A stretch of DNA of 64,000 bases from contig JBPOFK010000013.1 of the NCBI GenBank assembly GCA_051252095.1, forward strand, positions 5,129-69,128. The letters are read 5' to 3'. The stretch comes from GCA-2401735 sp051252095 (GTDB taxonomy: Bacteria > Pseudomonadota > Gammaproteobacteria > Burkholderiales > Methylophilaceae). The number at the start of each line of letters is the position of its first letter. Positions within the stretch are counted from its first letter, which is position 1. Below, in pieces: positions 16,575-25,620 of this stretch. The notes beneath the pieces were generated by a model. It was not told the origin of the DNA. It saw only the letters and a program-made list of their open reading frames with translations, and did not search any database. The position numbers were made by a program, and so were the translations under genes.

Positions 16575-17455
16575 TAAAAGACCTGTTCATTCAAAATCCG
16601 TGTTAAGTACTCACCATAACCATTTTTGGCATATTTTTTAGCCATCACCTTAACTTGCTCAGCATCAATGAATCCCATACGATAAGCAATTTCTTCAGGG
16701 CATGCGACCTTCAATCCTTGCCTTTTTTCTATCGTTTGAATGAACTCACCAGCCTCTAATAATGAATCGTGCGTTCCTGTATCCAACCAGGCCATTCCGC
16801 GACCCATCACTTCGACATGCAGAGTTCCGGCCTCTAAGTAAATGCGATTCAAATCTGTAATTTCTAACTCCCCTCTAGCAGATGGCTTGAGGTTTTTAGC
16901 CATCTCAACAACGTCATTGTCATAAAAATAGAGGCCTGTAACTGCATAGCGTGATTTAGGCTTTGCTGGCTTTTCTTCTAAGCTAATTGCTTTTCCATCA
17001 GGATCAAATTCAACCACGCCATAACGTTCAGGATCATGCACTGGGTAGGCAAAAACAGAAGCTCCTTTAGGCCGTTGTGCAGCATTTTGCGTCATTTGTG
17101 CCAAATCATGTCCATAAAAAATATTATCGCCTAACACGAGCGCGCATGGATCATCACCAATAAATTCCTCACCAAGAATAAAAGCTTGCGCCAAACCATC
17201 AGGAGATGGTTGTACTGTATAACTGATTTCCATGCCCCATTGGCTACCATCACCCAACAAGTTCTTAAATCTTGGCGTGTCCTGTGGCGTAGAGATAATC
17301 AACACCTCGCGAATGCCACCGAGCATGAGCGCTGAAAGTGGATAGTAAATCATTGGTTTGTCATACACTGGTAGTAGTTGCTTGGATACAACCTCTGTCA
17401 CTGGATATAAGCGAGTGCCAGAACCACCGGCTAATATGATGCCTTTCATTGCCAT
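16574..17455 (-). CDS. rfbA: Glucose-1-phosphate thymidylyltransferase
   Basis: A nucleotidyltransferase of 293 residues that couples glucose-1-phosphate to dTTP, the first step of dTDP-rhamnose synthesis. The signature GIILAGGSGTRLYP is near the N terminus, then SKQLLPVYDKPMIYYPLS and LGDNIFYG. The frame is open to 17494, but the ATG at 17455 is the better start. It overlaps the rmlB stop as TAATG, has GGGAGG seven bases upstream and gives the usual MAMKGIIL beginning. Confidence 0.95.
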   Translation of the reverse strand: MAMKGIILAGGSGTRLYPVTEVVSKQLLPVYDKPMIYYPLSALMLGGIREVLIISTPQDTPRFKNLLGDGSQWGMEISYTVQPSPDGLAQAFILGEEFIGDDPCALVLGDNIFYGHDLAQMTQNAAQRPKGASVFAYPVHDPERYGVVEFDPDGKAISLEEKPAKPKSRYAVTGLYFYDNDVVEMAKNLKPSARGELEITDLNRIYLEAGTLHVEVMGRGMAWLDTGTHDSLLEAGEFIQTIEKRQGLKVACPEEIAYRMGFIDAEQVKVMAKKYAKNGYGEYLTRILNEQVF

Positions 17456-18531
17456 TATGAGTCCTCCCTTGCTTGGTAGTTCGTACCAATCCAATTTTTA
17501 TATTCACCGCTGGTCACATTATCGACCCATGCCTGATTTTCCAAGTACCATTGGACTGTTTTCCTAATCCCCGTTTCAAAAGTTTCTGCTGGTTTCCAAC
17601 CTAACTCTCGCTCGATTTTTGTGGCATCAATTGCATATCGCTGATCATGCCCTGGCCTATCTTGTACAAATGTGATTTGATCACGATAGCTACCACTCTC
17701 TTTTGGCTTTTCTTGATCTAAAATATCACATAAGGTATACACAACATCTAAGTTTGTTTTTTCGTTCCATCCACCAATATTGTATGTTTCGCCTAGCTTA
17801 CCTGCTTCTAATACGCGGCGAATGGCACTGCAATGATCTCCAACATATAGCCAGTCACGCACATTGCTACCATTACCATAGATTGGCAAATTTTTACCAT
17901 TCAGTGCATTATGGATCACTAACGGAATTAACTTTTCCGGGAAATGGTAAGGCCCATAATTATTGGAACAATTTGTTGTAAGCATTGGCATGTTGTAAGT
18001 GTGATGGTAAGCACGCACTAAGTGATCTGAAGCAGCTTTTGACGCTGAATATGGGCTGTTTGGTTCATAAGGGTTGGTTTCTTTAAATGCTGGGTCTGTA
18101 GCGGAAAGTGACCCATAAACCTCATCTGTTGAAACATGCAAAAAACGAAAATCTATTTTTTCTTGTTCACTTAAAGCATTCCAGTAGGCTCGCACTTCTT
18201 CAAGTAAGTTAAATGTACCCACGATGTTTGTTTGAATAAACTCACCTGGCGCATGAATTGATCGATCAACATGGCTCTCTGCGGCGAAATTAAGTACTGC
18301 CTTTGGCTGATGTTCTGCTAACAAATTAGCCATGACCTTGTTATCCCCAATGTCGGCCTGCACAAATACATGGTTTTCATCACTTTGTATTTCAGATAAG
18401 TTTTCTAGGTTACCTGCATAAGTCAACTTATCAACATTAATGACCTTACCTAAACCTTGCTTTACCCAAGCATTCACAAAGTTACTACCAATAAATCCAG
18501 CACCACCTGTTACTACAATCGTATTGTTCAT
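17455..18531 (-). CDS. rfbB: dTDP-glucose 4,6-dehydratase
   Basis: A 358-residue extended SDR enzyme that turns dTDP-glucose into the 4-keto-6-deoxy sugar. The NAD-binding loop is GGAGFIGSNFV. STDEVYG holds the active-site Thr, Asp and Glu, and YSASKAASDH supplies the Tyr/Lys pair. It is first in the rmlBACD operon. The gap upstream to dnaQ is 38 bases, so read-through from dnaQ is possible. Confidence 0.96.
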   Translation of the reverse strand: MNNTIVVTGGAGFIGSNFVNAWVKQGLGKVINVDKLTYAGNLENLSEIQSDENHVFVQADIGDNKVMANLLAEHQPKAVLNFAAESHVDRSIHAPGEFIQTNIVGTFNLLEEVRAYWNALSEQEKIDFRFLHVSTDEVYGSLSATDPAFKETNPYEPNSPYSASKAASDHLVRAYHHTYNMPMLTTNCSNNYGPYHFPEKLIPLVIHNALNGKNLPIYGNGSNVRDWLYVGDHCSAIRRVLEAGKLGETYNIGGWNEKTNLDVVYTLCDILDQEKPKESGSYRDQITFVQDRPGHDQRYAIDATKIERELGWKPAETFETGIRKTVQWYLENQAWVDNVTSGEYKNWIGTNYQAREDS

Positions 18532-18569
18532 GTTCTACCTAATATTTAAAGATTATAAATTCGTTTTAG

Positions 18570-19247
18570 TTACCAATTTTTTTCACACGCCTCTAAGCCT
18601 TGTAAATACTTATTATGTTCAGCACATTCTTCAGAAGTCGCCATCAGAATTTTTAACTTATGTTGATTTGTAGCCATTGTGTTCAAGCCATTCGATATAT
18701 CTTCGTGCTCCAAATCAATCATTAAACTATCTTGACCACGGGTAAGCGCCATATATACTTCAGCAAGCAACTCTGCATCAAGCAATGCGCCGTGTAATGT
18801 TCGTCTTGAGTTATCAATTTCAAAATGTCGACATAATGCATCAAGATTATTACGTTGCCCAGGCCGGGCATCTTTTGCCATTTTCAATGTGTCAGTAATT
18901 TTACCGCAAACTTCTTTCACTGGCTTTAGCCCAACTCGACCAAGCTCACTATTTAAGAATCCTACATCAAATGGCGCATTATGAATAATTAACTCACAAT
19001 CTTTTACAAATTCAATAAAGTCATCTGCAATAGCCTCAAATAATGGCTTATCTTGTAAAAAATCTAATGTGATTCCATGTACCTCTTGTGCTGCTAGGTC
19101 AATGTCTCGCTCAGGATTGATATATTGATGAAAATGGTTGCCTGTTTGTTGGCGGTTAACTGTCTCAATTGCAGCAATTTCTATGATGCGATGCCCTTGA
19201 TCAGGATATAAGCCAGTAGTTTCTGTATCTAAAAATATCTGTTTCAT
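18570..19247 (-). CDS. dnaQ: DNA polymerase III epsilon subunit (proofreading exonuclease)
   Basis: A 225-residue DEDDh 3'-5' exonuclease that proofreads for the replicative polymerase. Active-site segments are FLDTETTGL (Asp and Glu), HNAPFDVGFLN (Asp) and HGALLDAELLAEVY (His and Asp). The C-terminal tail is the region that contacts the alpha subunit in E. coli, and it is short here. The gene lies 8 bases after rnhA on the same strand, the linkage known from E. coli, though there the two genes are divergent. Confidence 0.94.
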   Translation of the reverse strand: MKQIFLDTETTGLYPDQGHRIIEIAAIETVNRQQTGNHFHQYINPERDIDLAAQEVHGITLDFLQDKPLFEAIADDFIEFVKDCELIIHNAPFDVGFLNSELGRVGLKPVKEVCGKITDTLKMAKDARPGQRNNLDALCRHFEIDNSRRTLHGALLDAELLAEVYMALTRGQDSLMIDLEHEDISNGLNTMATNQHKLKILMATSEECAEHNKYLQGLEACEKNW

Positions 19248-19255
19248 GTTCTTTT

Positions 19256-19705
19256 TTATGGTTGATTGTCTAACACATGTGCAACGCCCGCATTTGCAAG
19301 CTCATCTGCGCGTTCATTGCCTACATTTCCTGCATGTCCTTTAACCCACACCCATTCTATCTGATGCTGACTTGAAAGCGTATCCAATTGCTTCCATAAA
19401 TCATCATTTTTAACTGGTTTTTTATTGGCTGTTCGCCAGTTTTTAGATTTCCAGCCAGCCAGCCATTCCATCATACCTTTGTGCACATATACTGAGTCTG
19501 TATATAGCTTCACTTCACTGGGCCGTTTTAATGCTTCTAGTGCACGGATGACTGCCATCATTTCCATCCGATTATTGGTCGTGTTCATCTCACCACCAAA
19601 AATAGACTTTTCCTTATCGTTATACCTTAACCATGCTCCCCAACCCCCAACACCAGGGTTTCCTTTACATGCACCGTCAGTATAAATTTCAATCACTTTA
19701 TTCAT
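19256..19705 (-). CDS. rnhA: Ribonuclease HI
   Basis: A 149-residue ribonuclease that cuts RNA in RNA-DNA hybrids. The four catalytic carboxylates are visible: Asp in IYTDGACKGNPG, Glu in NNRMEMMA, Asp in YTDSVYV and Asp in NERADELAN. Basic-protrusion tryptophans (WLAGWKSKNWRT) match E. coli RNase HI. It follows the yafS-like gene by 13 bases and precedes dnaQ. Confidence 0.96.
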   Translation of the reverse strand: MNKVIEIYTDGACKGNPGVGGWGAWLRYNDKEKSIFGGEMNTTNNRMEMMAVIRALEALKRPSEVKLYTDSVYVHKGMMEWLAGWKSKNWRTANKKPVKNDDLWKQLDTLSSQHQIEWVWVKGHAGNVGNERADELANAGVAHVLDNQP

Positions 19706-19718
19706 ACAAAAGCATCAA

Positions 19719-20450
19719 TCATTTTTCGTTTCTATTTTTTCTACCGTGTTTAGTGTTTTTATGTCCGCTGACAGCAATGCTCGGTTGTAACAAACTGCGC
19801 GTCCACTTTGGTTTAAGTAGCGTAATGTTCACGACGCGTTTTTTCGCAACTATAATATATTGCCCACCTAACATTGGCCACCATTTTTGCCCTATTTTAT
19901 CTATAAATGTCAGGCGTTTTAACCATTTCTGATTATTGATTGGAAGCCCATAACTTAAAAACTGTACCTCTACAAACTCCAAATCAAGCAGTGCTAACCA
20001 GTCTTTTATACGAGAAAGTGAGAAAAAAGCTCCCCGCCATGGATAAGATTTTTTATTACTGAACACCCGCCTGATACCCCACGCACTGAATGGGTTAAAG
20101 CCTGCAATGATTAAATATCCTTCAGGAACTAACACTCTGGAAGACTCTCTTAAAGATTGATGCGGATTTTCGCTAAAGCCTAACGCATGTGGCATACAGA
20201 CTAAATCGATACTATTATTAGCAAAAGGTAAATAGGTGCTTTCACAATGCAAATTTCCACTGTGATTGCCCACATAAAATATATTTGGGATACGAGAGTT
20301 TTTTAGGCAATCTAATTCTGGCAAACCTATCTGTACCGCGTAAAAGCCAAAGACATTACCTACAGCCACATCATAAATAGCTTGTTCTTGACTAAGCAGG
20401 TGCTTGCCTAAATTGGTTTCAAACCAGTTTTCTTGTGTATGTAGCTGCAT
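19719..20450 (-). CDS. YafS-like methyltransferase-fold protein
   Basis: A 243-residue protein resembling E. coli YafS, which occupies the same place between gloB and rnhA. The shared block is PLHLPF-type followed by SRVLVPEGYLIIAGFNP and WLALLDLEFVEV. These are the post-core strands of a class I methyltransferase (Methyltransf_11). The usual glycine-rich SAM loop is not visible: the corresponding region reads VFGFYAVQIGLPE. Binding of SAM is therefore uncertain. The C terminus is very basic. It is divergent from gloB. The molecular function is unknown. Confidence 0.75.
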   Translation of the reverse strand: MQLHTQENWFETNLGKHLLSQEQAIYDVAVGNVFGFYAVQIGLPELDCLKNSRIPNIFYVGNHSGNLHCESTYLPFANNSIDLVCMPHALGFSENPHQSLRESSRVLVPEGYLIIAGFNPFSAWGIRRVFSNKKSYPWRGAFFSLSRIKDWLALLDLEFVEVQFLSYGLPINNQKWLKRLTFIDKIGQKWWPMLGGQYIIVAKKRVVNITLLKPKWTRSLLQPSIAVSGHKNTKHGRKNRNEK

Positions 20451-20514
20451 TTAGTGATTGACAAAAAAGATAATAAATCCAAAACTGAATATTAGAAGCA
20501 ATGATTGAGCATAC

Positions 20515-21279
20515 ATGTACACAGAACCATTACACATTCTACCTATCCCTGCATTAGTTGATAATTATATATGGCTTTTGCATAATAATCGCAACGCTAT
20601 CGTTATTGACCCTGGCGACGCCACCCCTGTGATTGAAGCCATAAACAAATGGCATTTAACATTAAGTGCTATTTTGATCACGCACCATCATGCTGATCAT
20701 GTTGATGGCGTGAACGCTTTATTAGCCTATGAGAATGTTCCAGTATACGCCCCAAAGTACGAAGAGTTCCAATTTGACCATATTGCAGTCGCAGAAGGAG
20801 ATAATGTTCATTTGGATAATATGAATTTGGACTTTAAAGTGTGGTGGCTACCTGGTCATACGCTAGGCCATATCGCCTATTTGAATGACTTCAATTTATT
20901 CTGTGGAGATGTTTTGTTTAGTGCTGGTTGTGGCCGCCTTTTTGAAGGAACCCCAGCGCAAATGTTTAACTCACTCAACCGACTAAAAACCCTTAACCCC
21001 GCAACCAAGATATTCTGTACACACGAATACACCAGCAAAAATATTGCGTTTGCCCTCACTTTAGATCCAGACAACACGGCATTACAAGAGCGAAAAGCAG
21101 AAGTAAACCAATTACGTAACAATCATGAAGCAAGCTTACCGAGCACGATTGCACAAGAGCTAAGTTTTAATCCATTTCTAAGATGTCATACACCGGCAAT
21201 CATTAAAAACTCAGGTGCTAGCAGTGATGATGAATTATCTGTTTTTAGTAAAATAAGATCCCTAAGAAACCATTATTAA
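20515..21279 (+). CDS. gloB: Hydroxyacylglutathione hydrolase (glyoxalase II)
   Basis: A 254-residue metallo-beta-lactamase-fold hydrolase that splits S-lactoylglutathione to lactate and glutathione, finishing methylglyoxal detoxification. THHHADHVDG is the metal-binding THxHxDH motif. Further ligands lie in LPGHTLGHI and FCGDVLFSAGCGR, and CTHEYT supplies the last His. The C-terminal substrate-binding domain contains LRNNHEASLPSTI. Divergent from the yafS-like gene, with 64 bases between them. Confidence 0.94.
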   Translation: MYTEPLHILPIPALVDNYIWLLHNNRNAIVIDPGDATPVIEAINKWHLTLSAILITHHHADHVDGVNALLAYENVPVYAPKYEEFQFDHIAVAEGDNVHLDNMNLDFKVWWLPGHTLGHIAYLNDFNLFCGDVLFSAGCGRLFEGTPAQMFNSLNRLKTLNPATKIFCTHEYTSKNIAFALTLDPDNTALQERKAEVNQLRNNHEASLPSTIAQELSFNPFLRCHTPAIIKNSGASSDDELSVFSKIRSLRNHY

Positions 21280-21303
21280 TCATCATGATAATAAATAAAA
21301 GTA

Positions 21304-21347
21304 AAGTAAAACTTTTACTTGACTAGACGCTTACCCACCGATACTAT
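21304..21347 (+). promoter_or_regulatory. Candidate mltD promoter with overlapping palindrome
   Basis: TTGACT (21319-21324) and TACTAT (21342-21347) are 17 bases apart, matching 5 and 4 positions of the sigma-70 consensus. A near-perfect palindrome, AAGTAAAACTTTTACTT (21304-21320), abuts and overlaps the -35 by two bases. Such placement would suit a repressor or activator site, but no regulator is known. Confidence 0.45.
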
Positions 21348-21376
21348 TTAGCATATTTTTTTGAGTTAGTCTGCGC

Positions 21377-22843
21377 ATGTATACAGAAAACAATGTTTCA
21401 ACAGCAAACATAAAATGGGCGCATATCGCGACGTGTACATTTGGCTTTTTAAGCTGTTTGTTTATTCTTTTTTTCACGTCACCATCGCAAGCCAATACAA
21501 ATGCTAAAGGTGTTCAATTAGAGTTTTTAATTGATGCAGAAATAGATGACACTGTTACCAACCTCCAAGACATAAACAGCGAAGAACAAATTCTAGCGTT
21601 AGACCAATCGCTTGAAACCATTCCTTTTGATAATAATATTTGGCTGCGTATACAAGCTGGTTATGCAATGCCCGAGATTACATCCAAACATACAACAAAA
21701 TTTGAAAATTGGTATGCTTCGCGACCTGAATATATAGAAGCAATGATGGCGAGAAGTGCAAAGTACTTATTCTATGTTGTTGAAGAAGTAGAAAAACGAG
21801 GCATGCCAGCAGAAATTGCCCTGCTACCAATGATTGAAAGCGCCTATAACCCAAAAGCATATTCACGCAGTCACGCTGCGGGTATTTGGCAGTTCATCCC
21901 TTCTACTGGGAAACACTTTGGTCTTAAACAAAACTGGTGGGTGGATAATCGTCGCCATGTAACTGAGGCTACACAAGCAGCGCTGGATTACTTACAAAAA
22001 CTTCATAGTATGTTTGGCAGTTGGGACCTTGCACTAGCAGCATACAATGCTGGTGAAGGTACAGTTGGGCGCGCTATCGCTAGAAACCAAAGAGCAGGCT
22101 TACCGACAGACTATCTAAGTTTAAGGTTACCGTCAGAAACTGAACAGTATGTGCCCAAACTACAAGCTATCAAAAATATCGTAACCAACCCCGAGCAATA
22201 TGGTCTCGCTATTACAACAATCGCAAACCAAGCCTATTTTGCTGAAATTGATCCACCACATCAAATTGATGCAAAACTTGCCGCTGAGCTTGCCGGCATT
22301 ACTGATGAAGAGTTTGCTTTACTCAACCCTAGTTATAATAGACCTGTTGTCGCATCAAAAAATAATGCGCATAAGCTTTTATTACCCGTCAGCGCAATCG
22401 ATACTTTTGAAACAAACCTCAACAGCCATGATGAATCACTCATTAGCTGGAAAGTGTATCAAGCAAAAAGTGGCGAATATGTTAGAAATATTGCCAAAAA
22501 ATTTAATATTAGCACCACACAGTTACGTAGAATTAATGATTTACCAAGCAATCAAACGATATCTAAAAGTTTGAATTTACTTGTCCCAGATCAATCACCA
22601 GAAGCGAATACAATTAATGTAGCAAAGCTTGCTGACCAAAAGATAAAAAGTGAACGAATAACATCACGTGCAGTCACACACAAGATTAAACGTGGCGAAA
22701 CGCTTAGTATATTAGCAAGAAAATATGGTACAAACACAAAAGCGTTAATGAAAATAAATCGCTTGAAATCAACAAGAATTAAAGCGGGCCAAATTATTAA
22801 AGTGAATGGCAAACCAAGAAAAGATAGAACAAAAAAAATATAG
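21377..22843 (+). CDS. mltD: Membrane-bound lytic transglycosylase D
   Basis: A 488-residue peptidoglycan lytic transglycosylase. An N-terminal hydrophobic segment (about 16-40) serves as signal or anchor, and I see no lipobox. The SLT catalytic domain carries LLPMIESAYNPKAYS with the catalytic Glu, AAGIWQFIP and ALAAYNAGEG. Two LysM-like repeats follow. The first, near YQAKSGEYVRNIAKKF, is degenerate, while the last, HKIKRGETLSILARKYG, is typical. E. coli mltD also neighbours gloB. The signal suggests periplasmic action. Confidence 0.92.
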   Translation: MYTENNVSTANIKWAHIATCTFGFLSCLFILFFTSPSQANTNAKGVQLEFLIDAEIDDTVTNLQDINSEEQILALDQSLETIPFDNNIWLRIQAGYAMPEITSKHTTKFENWYASRPEYIEAMMARSAKYLFYVVEEVEKRGMPAEIALLPMIESAYNPKAYSRSHAAGIWQFIPSTGKHFGLKQNWWVDNRRHVTEATQAALDYLQKLHSMFGSWDLALAAYNAGEGTVGRAIARNQRAGLPTDYLSLRLPSETEQYVPKLQAIKNIVTNPEQYGLAITTIANQAYFAEIDPPHQIDAKLAAELAGITDEEFALLNPSYNRPVVASKNNAHKLLLPVSAIDTFETNLNSHDESLISWKVYQAKSGEYVRNIAKKFNISTTQLRRINDLPSNQTISKSLNLLVPDQSPEANTINVAKLADQKIKSERITSRAVTHKIKRGETLSILARKYGTNTKALMKINRLKSTRIKAGQIIKVNGKPRKDRTKKI

Positions 22844-22912
22844 TATCTGCTAGGATAACGCGGAACAAATAGTAGAATACTTAATGTCTACGATGTATAT
22901 TTAGTTGATATC

Positions 22913-24595
22913 ATGAATAATCCAATATTTCTAATCAGAAATTCAGGGATTAGTAATACTGGATTTAAAACCATATTTCTAATCCTTTTCTTTCTATCAG
23001 TATCAGCTTGCAAGCAAAAGACTGAAGCCGACATGGATTACAGTCGTGTTTATCCAGCTGACGAAGGTGGCGAGTTAATTAGCGCAATGATTGGCGAACC
23101 AAGTGGCTTGATTTTTATGGTAGCCGGCGAGTCTGCTTCTGCACAAATTGCTTCAAATATTTTCAACTCATTACTAAAATACAATGCCAACCTCGAGCTA
23201 GATGGCGAACTTGCTGAAAGCTGGGAAGTGTCTGATGATAATAAAACAATTATTTTTAGACTAAAACCAAATTTAAAATGGGCAGATGGAAAACCCTTAA
23301 CCAGTGAAGACATCTTATTTACTTGGCAGTTAGTGATTGATGAGAACACCCGTAGTCCCTACGCTTCAGACTATCAGCTAGTTAAAAAGGCAGAAGCACC
23401 TGATGCACGTACATTCAAAGTGACCTACTCAACGGCATTCTCACCCGCACTTAGCAGTTGGGCAAGCCTGCACATCTTACCAAAACATCTCTTAGAAGGT
23501 CAGGACCTACGCAAAACAGCATTTGCGCGCAAACCTGTTGGTAGCAGTTTCTATCAACTAGATCAATGGAACTCTGGTGAAAACATCAAGCTTTCTAGAA
23601 ACCCCGACTCTGTTCTTGGTCAAGCCTATATAGACAAATTGATTACACGCATTATTCCAGACTCATCTGCACAGTTTTTAGAGCTAATGGCAGATAATAT
23701 CGACAGTATGGGCCTTGATCCTATTAAATATTCACGCATCATTCCGGCAAGATCAAATCTTAAGAAAAATCTTAATTTATACAAAGAATTAGGCAATAGT
23801 TATACCTACTTAGGCTTTAACTTAAAGCACAAACCATTTGATGATATTCGGGTCAGAAAAGCGATCAATTACGCAATTGATAAACAAGAAATTATTGATG
23901 GCGTCTACTTAGGATTAGGCATCAACATTGCATCTCCATACAAGCCTGCTACCCGCTGGAGCAATCCAAAACTAACCCCAACTGGATACGACCCTGTTAA
24001 AGCACGCGCTTTATTGAAGGAAGCAGGTTTCTCTGACAGTAATAATGATGGTATTTTGGAAAAAAATGGAAAGCCTTTTTCATTTGAAATTATTACTAAC
24101 CAAAATAAAGAACGCGAAAAATCAGCAGTAATCATTCAGCGTCGTCTTAAAGAAGTGGGTATTGATGTCAAAATCAGAGCGATTGAGTGGGCAAGTTTTA
24201 TTAGTCGATTTATTAATACGGGCGATTTTGATGTTGTGATTCTAGGCTGGGGTTTAAGCCTAGACCCAGACCAATACAACATCTGGCACTCCAGTCAACA
24301 AGCCGCAGGCCAATTCAACTTCCTCGGTTATAGTAACCCCAAAGTTGACCAACTACTCGAACAAGGACGCACAGAGTTTGATACTGAAAAGCGTATGGAG
24401 ATTTACCATCAATTTGCTGAGCTCCTTTTAGAAGACAGCCCGATTGTATATTTATCCGCGGGTTATGGTCTCACTGCCATCCACAAACGTGTACAGGGTA
24501 TTGCAAACCCAATTCCCCCTGCGGGTGTGGGGTATGACTCTCAAAAATGGTATATTCCTAAGCCATACCGTCGAAACCAGATAAGCGCAAACTAG
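22913..24595 (+). CDS. Peptide/oligopeptide ABC transporter substrate-binding lipoprotein
   Basis: A 560-residue SBP_bac_5 family protein. The N terminus ends in a lipobox, FLSVSAC, with modified Cys near residue 33, so it is a lipoprotein. The family body includes ALAESWEVSDD-like LAESWEVSDD, FRLKPNLKWADGKPLTSEDI and DIRVRKAINYAIDK. Relatives bind peptides, nickel or opines, and the ligand cannot be read. It heads a three-gene unit with two permeases, 2 bases from the first. No ATPase gene follows. Confidence 0.88.
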   Translation: MNNPIFLIRNSGISNTGFKTIFLILFFLSVSACKQKTEADMDYSRVYPADEGGELISAMIGEPSGLIFMVAGESASAQIASNIFNSLLKYNANLELDGELAESWEVSDDNKTIIFRLKPNLKWADGKPLTSEDILFTWQLVIDENTRSPYASDYQLVKKAEAPDARTFKVTYSTAFSPALSSWASLHILPKHLLEGQDLRKTAFARKPVGSSFYQLDQWNSGENIKLSRNPDSVLGQAYIDKLITRIIPDSSAQFLELMADNIDSMGLDPIKYSRIIPARSNLKKNLNLYKELGNSYTYLGFNLKHKPFDDIRVRKAINYAIDKQEIIDGVYLGLGINIASPYKPATRWSNPKLTPTGYDPVKARALLKEAGFSDSNNDGILEKNGKPFSFEIITNQNKEREKSAVIIQRRLKEVGIDVKIRAIEWASFISRFINTGDFDVVILGWGLSLDPDQYNIWHSSQQAAGQFNFLGYSNPKVDQLLEQGRTEFDTEKRMEIYHQFAELLLEDSPIVYLSAGYGLTAIHKRVQGIANPIPPAGVGYDSQKWYIPKPYRRNQISAN

Positions 24596-24597
24596 AC

Positions 24598-25620
24598 ATG
24601 TTGAAATACTTGATAAAACGTGTGTTATGGATGATACCGATGCTGATTGGCATCAGCTTAATTTCATTCTTCATCATGCATTTGGCACCTGGCGATATTA
24701 CAAGTAGTGAAACGGCATTTGATCCCAAAAGCAGCGAAGAATCACGCCAAAAGTTACGAGAGTTATACAACTTAGATAAACCAGTTGTCGTGCAATATGG
24801 TTTGTGGTTAAAACGCATGGTGCAATTTGATTTTGGTAACTCTTTTAAGTCGCATCAAAAGCCAGTTTTTTTAGGCTACACAGATAAAGACGGCAATTAT
24901 ACAAAAGGAATGATTGAGCAAGCTCTTCCCATTACCCTAATCATTAATTTATTAGGTCTTGCGATCACCTTAACGCTTGCCATCCCTCTAGGGGTGATTG
25001 CAGCACGAAAATATCAAAAATGGCAGGACAAATCGATTACGCTTTTTAATTTTATTGGATTTTCTATCCCTGGCTTTTGGTTGGCATTACTGATGATGTA
25101 TTGGCTAGGCGTTGCAAATGATTGGCTTCCCATTTCAGGTTTGCACAGTCTTAATTACGACAATTTGGATACGTGGGGGAAAATCAAGGACAGCATCAGT
25201 CATCTGATTATGCCAGTGGTGATACCTTCAGTAACAGGGCTCGCAGGTATAACGCTATTTGTTAAAAATGGGATGCTAGATGTGCTTCACCAAGATTATA
25301 TTACGACAGCGCGTTCTAAAGGGCTTAATGAGCATACCGTTGTCTATACACATGCACTCAGAAACGCATTGCTGCCACTCATAACTATTGTGGGCTTATC
25401 TATCCCAGGCTTAATTGGCGGGTCAGTCATTTCAGAAACTATCTTTGCTATTGATGGTATGGGAAAACTATTTTATGACGCCGTGATGAGCCGTGATTTT
25501 CCTGTCGTCATGGGCATTCTCACCATTGGCTCAGCGCTTACATTAGTGGGCAACCTAATTGCTGATGTTGCCTATGCATGGGCGGATCCACGTGTAAGAC
25601 GTGGTGTTGCTAGGGATTAG
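24598..25620 (+). CDS. Peptide-type ABC transporter permease (DppB/OppB-like)
   Basis: A 340-residue inner-membrane permease with an N-terminal helix (KYLIKRVLWMIPMLIGISLISFF) of the OppB type. It has about six membrane segments. The ATPase-contact EAA-like loop reads DYITTARSKGLNEHTVVYTHALRNALLP. It carries a longer periplasmic stretch after the first helix than DppB, with a KSHQKPVFLGYTDK insertion. It begins 2 bases after the substrate-binding gene, and its stop directly abuts the next permease. Confidence 0.88.
   Translation: MLKYLIKRVLWMIPMLIGISLISFFIMHLAPGDITSSETAFDPKSSEESRQKLRELYNLDKPVVVQYGLWLKRMVQFDFGNSFKSHQKPVFLGYTDKDGNYTKGMIEQALPITLIINLLGLAITLTLAIPLGVIAARKYQKWQDKSITLFNFIGFSIPGFWLALLMMYWLGVANDWLPISGLHSLNYDNLDTWGKIKDSISHLIMPVVIPSVTGLAGITLFVKNGMLDVLHQDYITTARSKGLNEHTVVYTHALRNALLPLITIVGLSIPGLIGGSVISETIFAIDGMGKLFYDAVMSRDFPVVMGILTIGSALTLVGNLIADVAYAWADPRVRRGVARD

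Noticed and set aside
17456..17494. N-terminal extension of rmlA
   Set aside because: The shorter start has a good ribosome binding site and couples to rmlB. The extension has no homology.
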